DNA from: an uncultured Poribacteria bacterium
Lineage (GTDB): Bacteria; Poribacteria; WGA-4E; WGA-3G
Length of the DNA: 64,000 nucleotides
Direction: 5' to 3'
Assembly (NCBI GenBank): GCA_951812525.1
Contig: OX638316.1
Location: 1-64,000, forward strand
The translations under genes were made by a program, and so were the position numbers. This document shows, piece by piece, positions 43,606 through 50,897 of the stretch (position 1 is the first letter of the stretch; every line of letters starts with the position of its first letter). Under the pieces are notes generated by a model, which saw nothing but the letters and a program-made list of their open reading frames with translations, ran no database searches and had not been told where the DNA came from.

Positions 43606-45951
43606 ATGAAAGTTGAAATGCAACTTGGGAGCGAGAAGTTATCGATTGAAACTGGAAAAGTTGCGAAACAAGCAGACGGGGCAGTTTGGGTCCAATATGG
43701 TGGAACGGTTGTCTTAGTCACAGTAGTAGCAGATGATAGTGATCATGACTTGGATTTCTTTCCGTTAACAGTAGATTACCGCGAGAGATCTTACGCGACA
43801 GGACGTATTCCTACAGTTTATGGCAGACGTGAGCCACGCCCTGGAACATCAGAACAACTTAATGCTCGTTTAATTGACCATTGTATCCGGCCTCTCTTCC
43901 CTAAGGACTTCAAGGCAGAGGTGCAAGTTTTATGTAACGTATTTTCATCGGATGGTACTCACCCGGCGGATGTTCCTGCACTTATCGGCACGTCCGCTGC
44001 TTTGTCGATTTCCGATATCCCCTTTAACGGTCCAGTTGCCGCAGTCACAGTAGGAAAAATCGAGAACGAATTGATAATCAATCCGACTTACGAGGAATTA
44101 CATGCCTCTGACATGGAAATATTCGTAAGTGGTAAGGCGGATGCTGTGATGTCCGTTGAAGGTGGTGGAAGTGAAATTCCGGAAGATGAAGTTATTGATA
44201 CAATTGTCACTGCCCACGCACAGATAAAAGAAATTATCAAACTTCAAGAGGGATTGGCAGCAGTATGTAGTAACGCAAAACGCGACTATGCATCCAAAAG
44301 CGTCGAATCAGACCTCAGTGATCGTGTTCGTGATCTCGCTACATCCCAGATTCGAGAATCCATCGGAATGGCAGATAAGAAGTTGCGTGAAGATTATCTC
44401 GAACAGGTCCAAGAAGAAGTTCTATCAAAAATTCTTGAAGACACCGCTGTGGAAGTCGATCCGAATGCAGCAAAAGATACGATTTCTATTTTAAGCGAAA
44501 TCGAAAAAGAAGAGATGCGTGAAGCCATTCTGACGCAAGGAAAACGCGTCGATGGACGAGGTGTAACAGATATTCGTACTATCTCCGGTGAAGTTGCATT
44601 GCTGCCCCATACCCATGGATCAGCACTCTTTAGCAGAGGACAAACGCAGGCACTCTGTGTAACGACGCTCGGCACATCAGGCGATGAAGACGTCCAACGC
44701 GGACTCGATGGTGAAACAAGGCAATCCTTCTACTTACACTACAACTTCCCTCCATTTAGTACTGGTGAAGTCAAGCGAATGATGGGTCCCGGTCGCCGAG
44801 AAATCGGTCACGGTGCCTTGGCGCAAAAAGCACTTGAACCTGTTATTCCAGAAAAAGAGGACTTCCACTATACAATCCGCATGGTATCAGAAATCTTGGA
44901 ATCCAATGCCTCATCGTCGATGGCAACCGTCTGCGGAGCAACATTAGCACTCCTAGATGCTGGTGTCCCGCTCAAAAGACCGGTAGCCGGAATTGGCGTT
45001 GGTCTCATTAAGGAAGGCGAACAGGAAGCCATACTTACGGATATGCTCGGCACCGAAGATTTTCTCGGTGATATGGACTTTAAGGTCGCAGGAACCAGCG
45101 AAGGTGTTACTGCTGTACAGATGGATATCAAGATTGAAGGTGTCAGTCCAGAGTTGATGCGCCGTGCGATCCATCAAGCAAAAGAGGCACGCCTTGCAGT
45201 CATTGAGCAAATGAATGCTGTTATAGCAGAACCTCGTGCGGAACTTTCACCTTATGCGCCTCGGATCCATTCGCTCCAAATTGCGCAGCAGAAAATCAAA
45301 GACCTCATCGGACCCCGAGGTAAAACCGTGCAAGGTATCCAAGAAGAGACCAACACAACCATCAACATTGAAGACGATGGAACGGTCGAAATCGCGGCAA
45401 CAAGTGCTGAGGATGTCAAACGCGCTGAGGAGAAAGTCCTTGCGATTACGGCAATGCCTGAAATTGGGAAAGAGTACACCGGAAAAGTGGTTCGTACTGC
45501 GCCCTTTGGTGCGTTCGTGGAGATCCTACCTGGAAAAGATGGACTTGTCCATATTTCGCAAATGGGAGACGGCTATGTCCGTCGCGCTGAGGATGTAATG
45601 CAGGTTGGTGATGAAGTCACCGTCCGTATCCTCACCATCGACGAACAAGATCGTGTAGATTTGACGCTTGTCGCCGTAGGTGAAGTTCCGGTTGAAGAAT
45701 TGAAGATTGAATCCAGCGATGACAACGATTTACCATCCGATCGAAATGGACCGAGAGATTTCCGTGATACCGGACGCTCCGGATATCGTGATAACCGTGA
45801 TAACCGAGATAACCGAGACGGACGCGATAGTAGAGATAGACGTGGTAACGATTCACGCGAGCGCCGCAACAATCGTTATGACCAACGCGATAATTCACGC
45901 GACTTCCGCTCACGTCGCTCACCGCGTATCCCCAAAGGACGGCCTCGTTAG
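43606..45951 (+). CDS. pnp: Polyribonucleotide nucleotidyltransferase
   Basis: A 781-residue phosphorolytic 3'-5' exoribonuclease. Two RNase PH domains (YRERSYATGRIP with the first, GRGVTDIRTISGEVALLPH and FSRGQTQALC with the second), a KH domain (IKDLIGPRGKTVQGIQEET) and an S1 domain (GKVVRTAPFGAFVEILPGKDG) are in order. The last 55 residues are an Arg/Asp/Asn-rich tail with triple DNR repeats, encoded by nine-base near repeats at about 45789-45815, which is unusual and probably binds RNA or partners. AGGAGAAG precedes the ATG. A terminator follows. Confidence 0.97.
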   Translation: MKVEMQLGSEKLSIETGKVAKQADGAVWVQYGGTVVLVTVVADDSDHDLDFFPLTVDYRERSYATGRIPTVYGRREPRPGTSEQLNARLIDHCIRPLFPKDFKAEVQVLCNVFSSDGTHPADVPALIGTSAALSISDIPFNGPVAAVTVGKIENELIINPTYEELHASDMEIFVSGKADAVMSVEGGGSEIPEDEVIDTIVTAHAQIKEIIKLQEGLAAVCSNAKRDYASKSVESDLSDRVRDLATSQIRESIGMADKKLREDYLEQVQEEVLSKILEDTAVEVDPNAAKDTISILSEIEKEEMREAILTQGKRVDGRGVTDIRTISGEVALLPHTHGSALFSRGQTQALCVTTLGTSGDEDVQRGLDGETRQSFYLHYNFPPFSTGEVKRMMGPGRREIGHGALAQKALEPVIPEKEDFHYTIRMVSEILESNASSSMATVCGATLALLDAGVPLKRPVAGIGVGLIKEGEQEAILTDMLGTEDFLGDMDFKVAGTSEGVTAVQMDIKIEGVSPELMRRAIHQAKEARLAVIEQMNAVIAEPRAELSPYAPRIHSLQIAQQKIKDLIGPRGKTVQGIQEETNTTINIEDDGTVEIAATSAEDVKRAEEKVLAITAMPEIGKEYTGKVVRTAPFGAFVEILPGKDGLVHISQMGDGYVRRAEDVMQVGDEVTVRILTIDEQDRVDLTLVAVGEVPVEELKIESSDDNDLPSDRNGPRDFRDTGRSGYRDNRDNRDNRDGRDSRDRRGNDSRERRNNRYDQRDNSRDFRSRRSPRIPKGRPR

Positions 45952-46000
45952 TCAAAACGGTCGACGTTGCAGCTTGCAACTATAATTCTTAGAGACAAGA

Positions 46001-46036
46001 AATAGGGTGAAGGATCAATTCCTTCGCCCTATTTTT
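46001..46036 (+). terminator. Rho-independent terminator after pnp
   Basis: AATAGGGTGAAGGA pairs with TCCTTCGCCCTATT across a short loop (one G-T type mismatch region), followed by T5. It stands 50 bases behind the pnp stop. Confidence 0.9.
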
Positions 46037-46059
46037 ATGCTAAAAACTCTTTATGCAAT

Positions 46060-46195
46060 CCAAGTCGCTATCTAATTAGATCGTGTGTAGCTGCCGCAAA
46101 CTAACAGTTTGCGGTACAAAACCCTCGCGAATAATATGTCTCCTGTTCAAGGTCTCTTCGCTGTGAGATCAATCTCCCTCCCTAATAGCGACTAA
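46060..46195. mobile_element. MITE-like element with CCAAGTCGCTA ends and CTAACAG hairpin
   Basis: CCAAGTCGCTA at 46060-46070 is inverted as TAGCGACT at 46186-46193. Inside, at 46093-46120, lies CCGCAAACT-AAC-AGTTTGCGG followed by TACAAA. The same arrangement, with different bases in ends and stem, occurs at 50340-50486. No gene is present between the terminator and the promoter at 46242. Confidence 0.55.
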
Positions 46196-46241
46196 CTCTT
46201 TCTTGCCGAAAACCGATACCCTAACGCAGCAATTAAAAACT

Positions 46242-46270
46242 TTGCATATCATTTATTTTTTTGCTATAAT
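46242..46270 (+). promoter_or_regulatory. Sigma70-type promoter ahead of the small membrane protein and lptE
   Basis: TTGCAT at 46242-46247 and a perfect TATAAT at 46265-46270 are 17 bases apart, leaving a leader of about 87 bases. Confidence 0.7.
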
Positions 46271-46363
46271 TTGCATACACGATTTTAATCCACATCTCTT
46301 ACAACAATCGCACGGCGATGTGTACTGAAAAAACATACATGCTCACAATAAGAGGTGGCACAC

Positions 46364-46624
46364 ATGAAAACGAGACGCAATACTGCCAAATATACACTCG
46401 ATAAAGCAGATCTGCTTGACCAGAAGTGGGTAACTTACTTTTTAGCTGTTGTTCTCATTCTGCTTGTCCTTGTCTTTGTTGTTTTACTAACGCCTACCTA
46501 TAAACGATACATTGTCGATACCGCTAAATCCGTATTTTATGGTGGGAAACAGAAAGCACCGCGTCCAAAGGCTGCGCCAGTGAACTTTCAAAATCCAGCA
46601 CTGCTAAAGGGTTTGATACTCTGA
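46364..46624 (+). CDS. Small single-pass membrane protein, unknown function
   Basis: An 86-residue protein with a basic, helical N terminus, one membrane helix (about residues 25-46, FLAVVLILLVLVFVVLLTP) and a basic, Pro-rich C-terminal part. AGAGGTGG lies just before the ATG at 46364; a GTG nine bases earlier is possible. It has its own promoter and lies 90 bases ahead of the LptE-like gene, so it may belong to the same envelope operon. I do not recognise a family. Confidence 0.65.
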   Translation: MKTRRNTAKYTLDKADLLDQKWVTYFLAVVLILLVLVFVVLLTPTYKRYIVDTAKSVFYGGKQKAPRPKAAPVNFQNPALLKGLIL

Positions 46625-46714
46625 ATCGAACGCCCAAACACAAAACAACAAAATAGAAAATTGTCTCACAATACGAGTTGGATTGCGCTTTCTGACAAAA
46701 TTTGGGAGAGAAAA

Positions 46715-47233
46715 ATGTATAGGATTCTATTCACCTCAACACTACTGGTATGGTTGCACTTATTGATTTCTGGGTGTGGCTACTATTCTAAATCAGAATA
46801 CTTGGAGCATATCACAACCATCCGCATTTCACCGATCGAAATTTTAGACGCCGATTTTGCTTACGATACCGCCTCCCAGCGCCCGTATGACGAAGTAATT
46901 CATGAGAAACTCACTCAACGCTTCAATAGGAAATGGCGAGACGGAAACGACTCCGAGTTTACGATGCGAATACAGGATTATAATATAGTGGAGCACGGCT
47001 TTGGTCCTCAAGGCGAAATCGAAATGCTGCGCATGACTTTACAGATTGAGTATGAATTCTTAGATCGAGTTCGCAACAATATGATCGCTCAAACTGATAA
47101 CCATATCCAAGTTCACGATTTCTATATCGTTCCAAACCGAGCAGAACCGAGGGAAACCCCCGAACAAGCCAAGGCTCTTATTGTAGAAGAGTTGATAGAG
47201 GATCTTTACAATAACCTGGCTGAACAGTGGTAA
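46715..47233 (+). CDS. LptE-like LPS-assembly lipoprotein
   Basis: A 172-residue lipoprotein: signal peptide with lipobox LISGC (Cys near residue 20), then the LptE pattern GYYSKSEYLEHITTIRISPI, FAYDTASQRPYDEVIHEKLTQ (in pieces) and a C-terminal helix. LptE plugs the LptD outer-membrane channel that inserts LPS. The ATG at 46715 is chosen for GGGAGAG upstream and the signal peptide; the frame is open earlier. The next gene also encodes a lipoprotein and nearly overlaps. LptE call is by pattern only. Confidence 0.7.
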   Translation: MYRILFTSTLLVWLHLLISGCGYYSKSEYLEHITTIRISPIEILDADFAYDTASQRPYDEVIHEKLTQRFNRKWRDGNDSEFTMRIQDYNIVEHGFGPQGEIEMLRMTLQIEYEFLDRVRNNMIAQTDNHIQVHDFYIVPNRAEPRETPEQAKALIVEELIEDLYNNLAEQW

Positions 47234-47262
47234 ACAGGACGCAACACGGGAGCCGAGTGCGA

Positions 47263-48309
47263 ATGAAATGCAAGGCAATACTCATCTTTCATAGAAGCTA
47301 TTGTTTTTCACTTGGTATGTTTCTCTTTTTTAGTTTGATTCTGATTTCATGTAGCAAAGAGGAAGGAAACTGGACAGCTATTCATCAAGAAAGCGAATAT
47401 ATCTATGGGGTCTGGCATAGTACTACATCAAAGAAAGCACAACAGGCAATATTTACGGTCGGAGAAAATATCAAAAAAGTTTCAGCATTGTTAGAACAGT
47501 CTGCAGCGACAAGAAACATTGTACAAACGAGCGTTCCACCAGCAGATCTCTTACCGAGTGACGGAGAATTAGTAGGTTGGGTCCAGTCTCGTGCGCCATC
47601 AACTTACGAAGGTACAACCCTCTATCGTGACAGAGCCTCGTCACCAGACCTGTTCTATGCTTACGGCTTTGAACGACAGGCAGAGGTAGAATATGAAACG
47701 CCCCAATTCGGTTCAAAACCGCTGATTTTACTTGAAATTTTCGATATGGGTACGCCAGAAAATGCCTTCGGAATATATAATTTCCACACCTATCCACAGA
47801 TGAAATTTGAATGGATTGGGAGCAAGGCGATGCTTTCAGGCAACTACCTCCGTTTTTCAAAAGGGAAATACTTCATTCAGATTGAGGGCTACGAATTGGC
47901 GACCGGCATTCGTGAAGGCATGATCACACTTGCTAAAATTATCGCTGCGCAGATTAAAGAACCTGCATTGGAGCCACGAATCCTTGGGCTACTACCGAGT
48001 AGCAACAAGGTAGGTGGAACTGTCAAGTTATTCACCTCAAATTGGGTGCTGCGTCAAATCTACAGTACACTACCTGTTGATATACCCCGATTGACTGATA
48101 CGGCACTCGGTATCTCAGCGCGCTATTGGGAAAACATCAAATCAACAAACTGGATGGATGCTCAGATCGTTTTCATCATCCGTTTCGCCGATACCTCCAC
48201 TGCGGCATCTGCTTATACACTTTATCGAGATTCCGTAGCGAAAGGAACGGTGACTTTTGAAGTCGAAACAAGTGGAGCTCTCCTTATCAACGAAGGTTCT
48301 GCTCCCTAA
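47263..48309 (+). CDS. DUF6599-like lipoprotein
   Basis: A protein of about 348 residues with a signal peptide and lipobox LILISC, so probably anchored in a membrane facing the periplasm. The body has two similar halves around QFGSKPLILLEIFDMGTPEN and AFGIYNFHTYP, and later VFIIRFADTSTAASAYTLY, which I associate with the DUF6599 family of uncultured bacteria. Function is unknown. Start is ATG 47263 (GGGAG upstream); a GTG at 47227 overlapping lptE would give a poor signal peptide. Confidence 0.65.
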   Translation: MKCKAILIFHRSYCFSLGMFLFFSLILISCSKEEGNWTAIHQESEYIYGVWHSTTSKKAQQAIFTVGENIKKVSALLEQSAATRNIVQTSVPPADLLPSDGELVGWVQSRAPSTYEGTTLYRDRASSPDLFYAYGFERQAEVEYETPQFGSKPLILLEIFDMGTPENAFGIYNFHTYPQMKFEWIGSKAMLSGNYLRFSKGKYFIQIEGYELATGIREGMITLAKIIAAQIKEPALEPRILGLLPSSNKVGGTVKLFTSNWVLRQIYSTLPVDIPRLTDTALGISARYWENIKSTNWMDAQIVFIIRFADTSTAASAYTLYRDSVAKGTVTFEVETSGALLINEGSAP

Positions 48310-48332
48310 CAGTGTAAAAAAGGAGCTTGTGC

Positions 48333-49085
48333 ATGCGAGGCGATTTTGAAGCTTATCTCAACGATTCATTTCGTGATGAAAATGGCAAACTCAACTTAGC
48401 AACGTTGTTGGCATTAGAAGACGAAGCCGACATGGACGTTGCTGTTATCATGCCGAATACCCAACCGCTCCCACAAAACGATGAACTTGCCGATGCCATC
48501 GGTGGTAATCCGCGCGCCCTTGGGTGCGCCCTCGTGCATCCAACGGAACCCGACCCGGTTGAACAGGTTAAGCTGGCTGCCGAAAAGTGGGGGATGCGTG
48601 GAATTAAACTGATGCCAGCCGTTCACAACTACAATGTGGACGACCCGATGGTGCGTCCGGTCGTTGAAGCTGCACGTGATTATGGACTGATCGTCTCGAT
48701 CCACTCTGGACCTAATAACTGCCATCCGAATCGAATTGGCACAGTTGCGAGCTGGATACCAGAAACGCCGGTTATTATGGATCACATGGGCTTCCCGGAC
48801 GATTTAGATGCCGGTATCTCTGCAGCAAAAGCTAACAAGAATATTTCACTTGGTACAACTATATTGCGTTTTCATCGCCGTTGGGGAACGGATCCAGACA
48901 AGGTTGTTCCAACGGAGGTAAAAAAAGCGGTTGATGAACTTGGACCTGAGCAGATCGTTTTCGGTTCTAACTTGCCCGAATACCGACCGATTCAGGTTAT
49001 TAACGCCATCAAGCGATTAGAACTTGGTGACGATGCAGAGGCACTCATCTTCGGGGATAATCTTGCCCGTATCTATGGGCTTTAA
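48333..49085 (+). CDS. Amidohydrolase-family protein lacking the N-terminal HxH
   Basis: A 250-residue TIM-barrel protein of the amidohydrolase-2 type. Seen: GIKLMPAVHNYN, IVSIHSGPNNCHP, VIMDHMGFPDDL and QIVFGSNLPEYRP, the later metal and substrate positions. Full-length relatives begin with a D-x-H-x-H strand; here the protein starts MRGDFEAYLND and an in-frame stop lies at 48315-48317, so the first metal site is missing. AAAGGAG stands seven bases before the ATG, so the short form may be translated. It follows the lipoprotein gene by 23 bases. Confidence 0.78.
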   Translation: MRGDFEAYLNDSFRDENGKLNLATLLALEDEADMDVAVIMPNTQPLPQNDELADAIGGNPRALGCALVHPTEPDPVEQVKLAAEKWGMRGIKLMPAVHNYNVDDPMVRPVVEAARDYGLIVSIHSGPNNCHPNRIGTVASWIPETPVIMDHMGFPDDLDAGISAAKANKNISLGTTILRFHRRWGTDPDKVVPTEVKKAVDELGPEQIVFGSNLPEYRPIQVINAIKRLELGDDAEALIFGDNLARIYGL

Positions 49086-49142
49086 ATCTGGGAGATCTCT
49101 TACGTGTGTATCCAGACTTCCTTGCGGCATATAAGCAAGATC

Positions 49143-49167
49143 GGTGCGGTTAAAAACCGCACCTACC
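49143..49167. repeat. GGTGCGGTT hairpin with TACC tail
   Basis: GGTGCGGTT-AA-AAACCGCACC followed by TACC, the same family as 12149-12173 and 13808-13833, between the amidohydrolase and gcvT genes. Confidence 0.7.
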
Positions 49168-49224
49168 AGTGAAGTGGGTAAGTCCTAAGCGATTTGTTAT
49201 AGTATCGTAAGAGCATTTAAAAAC

Positions 49225-50310
49225 ATGAAGCGAACACCCCTCTATCAAGTTCACAAAACTCTCAATGCCAAATTCACAGAATTCGGTGGTTGGGAAATGC
49301 CGCTCCAATACAGTAGCATTGTCAAGGAACACCTTGCTGTTCGCAGCACTATTGGTTTATTCGATTTGTCGCACATGGGAGAAATCGATGTTCGTGGACA
49401 GGGAGCGAACGAGTTGGTGCAAAAACTCAGTACGAACGATGTGGGTCGGTTAACTGATGGTCGTGTGCTATATACACTTCTGTGTAATGAAACGGGTGGA
49501 ATAGTTGATGACATTCTAATTTATAGATACACTGATAATCATTACATGCTGGTCGTCAACGCTTCCAACATTGAGAAAGATTTGGGGTGGGTACAAACCC
49601 ATAATGACCGTGGCACAGAAGTAAGTGATGAGAGTGAAGATAAAACTCTTATCGCACTACAGGGTCCAAAGTCGATTGACATTCTGGAACCGTTGGTTTC
49701 CGATCAGTCCCTCTCTGAAATCGGGTATTTTCGGTTCGTCCTAGGCAAAGTCGCAGGTATTCCTACTATCATCTCACGAACAGGTTATACCGGTGAAGTC
49801 GGATTTGAACTATATGTTTCCGCAAAAAATGCGGAACATTTATGGAATGCGCTCTATCCTGGAGTGATAGCAGCTGATGGAGAACCGGTAGGGCTTGGTG
49901 CACGGGACACATTACGACTCGAAGCTGGTCTCCGTCTCTACGGCATTGACATGGACGATAACACAAATCCGTTTGAAGCTGGACTTGGCAGATTTGTCAA
50001 ATCTAAGAAACGGCAATTTATTGGCAGGGATGCGCTTTTGGCAGAGAAAAAAAGGGGCATCGCGAGGCAAATGGTAGGCTTTCAGATGCTCGATCGAGCT
50101 GTGGCACGTGCCGGTTACGCTGTCTATCAAGCAGATAAACACATAGGTAAAGTGACCAGTGGTGCTCCTTCGCCGATTCTTAAATGCAGTATTGGTTTCG
50201 CCTCTATCATATCGCAAGCGATACCTGATGAAAAAATCGATGTAGAAATCCGTGGTAAGCTGCATCCAGCGAAAATTGTAAAAGTGCCTTTTATTTCAAC
50301 AGGAACTTAG
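49225..50310 (+). CDS. gcvT: Glycine cleavage system T protein (aminomethyltransferase)
   Basis: A 361-residue enzyme that takes the aminomethyl group from lipoylated H protein, releasing ammonia and making methylene-tetrahydrofolate. FGGWEMPLQYSS, DLSHMGEIDVRG, RTGYTGEVGFELYV and LGARDTLRLEAGLRLYG are the folate and catalytic motifs. The gene starts the gcvT-gcvH-gcvP set; its ATG lacks a ribosome site. Length is usual. Confidence 0.96.
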   Translation: MKRTPLYQVHKTLNAKFTEFGGWEMPLQYSSIVKEHLAVRSTIGLFDLSHMGEIDVRGQGANELVQKLSTNDVGRLTDGRVLYTLLCNETGGIVDDILIYRYTDNHYMLVVNASNIEKDLGWVQTHNDRGTEVSDESEDKTLIALQGPKSIDILEPLVSDQSLSEIGYFRFVLGKVAGIPTIISRTGYTGEVGFELYVSAKNAEHLWNALYPGVIAADGEPVGLGARDTLRLEAGLRLYGIDMDDNTNPFEAGLGRFVKSKKRQFIGRDALLAEKKRGIARQMVGFQMLDRAVARAGYAVYQADKHIGKVTSGAPSPILKCSIGFASIISQAIPDEKIDVEIRGKLHPAKIVKVPFISTGT

Positions 50311-50339
50311 TGTTTCATAATTGTTTTCATACATACAAT

Positions 50340-50486
50340 CCAAGTTGCTTCTTACAAGATTTTAGACTTGCAAACACCGTTTTTAATTTAAGGCGGTTCA
50401 TTATCCACATAGGTTTCGTAGGATAAACTGTTAGATGTCCTCACAGGCACAATCTAACAGATTGTGCTACAAAGGTAGCAACTTGG
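50340..50486. mobile_element. MITE-like element with CCAAGTTGCT ends and CTAACAG hairpin
   Basis: CCAAGTTGCT at 50340-50349 is inverted as AGCAACTTGG at 50477-50486. Inside, at 50446-50473, is GCACAATCT-AAC-AGATTGTGC followed by TACAAA. It lies between gcvT and gcvH and splits the operon by 200 bases. It matches the arrangement at 46060-46195. Confidence 0.65.
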
Positions 50487-50510
50487 TGTACCTATAATAA
50501 AGAGATACAA

Positions 50511-50897
50511 ATGATTCCAGAAAATTTAAAATATATGGAAAGCCATGAATGGACAAGACAGGAAGGCGACATCGCCACTATCGGTATTAGTGACTACGCG
50601 CAATCGGAAATTCAAGATATTGTCTATGTTGAATTGCCGGAGGTCGGCACCGAACTCACCCAGAAGACAGAGTTCGGGGTTATAGAGTCGGTTAAAGCGG
50701 CTTTTGATCTCTACGCCCCTGTCAGTGGTGAAGTCATTGCTGTCAACGAATCACTCCTTGATGCCCCGGAACAAGTTAATGAGTCTCCATACGATGATGG
50801 ATGGATGCTAAAGATTAGAATGACCGACTCGGCAGAACTTGATGCGCTTCTTGATGCCGATAGCTATCAAGCACATATTGAGGCAGAGCATGCCTAA
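50511..50897 (+). CDS. gcvH: Glycine cleavage system H protein
   Basis: A 128-residue lipoyl carrier. The lipoylated lysine is K62 in [24 protein letters not shown] and [19 protein letters not shown] (in pieces) are family marks. It shuttles the aminomethyl group from P to T protein. Its last eight bases overlap the gcvP start, so these two are coupled. Confidence 0.97.
   Translation: MIPENLKYMESHEWTRQEGDIATIGISDYAQSEIQDIVYVELPEVGTELTQKTEFGVIESVKAAFDLYAPVSGEVIAVNESLLDAPEQVNESPYDDGWMLKIRMTDSAELDALLDADSYQAHIEAEHA

Noticed and set aside
50839-50889. Earlier gcvP start
   Set aside because: It would lie far inside gcvH without a ribosome site, and the P-protein family begins after the ATG at 50890.
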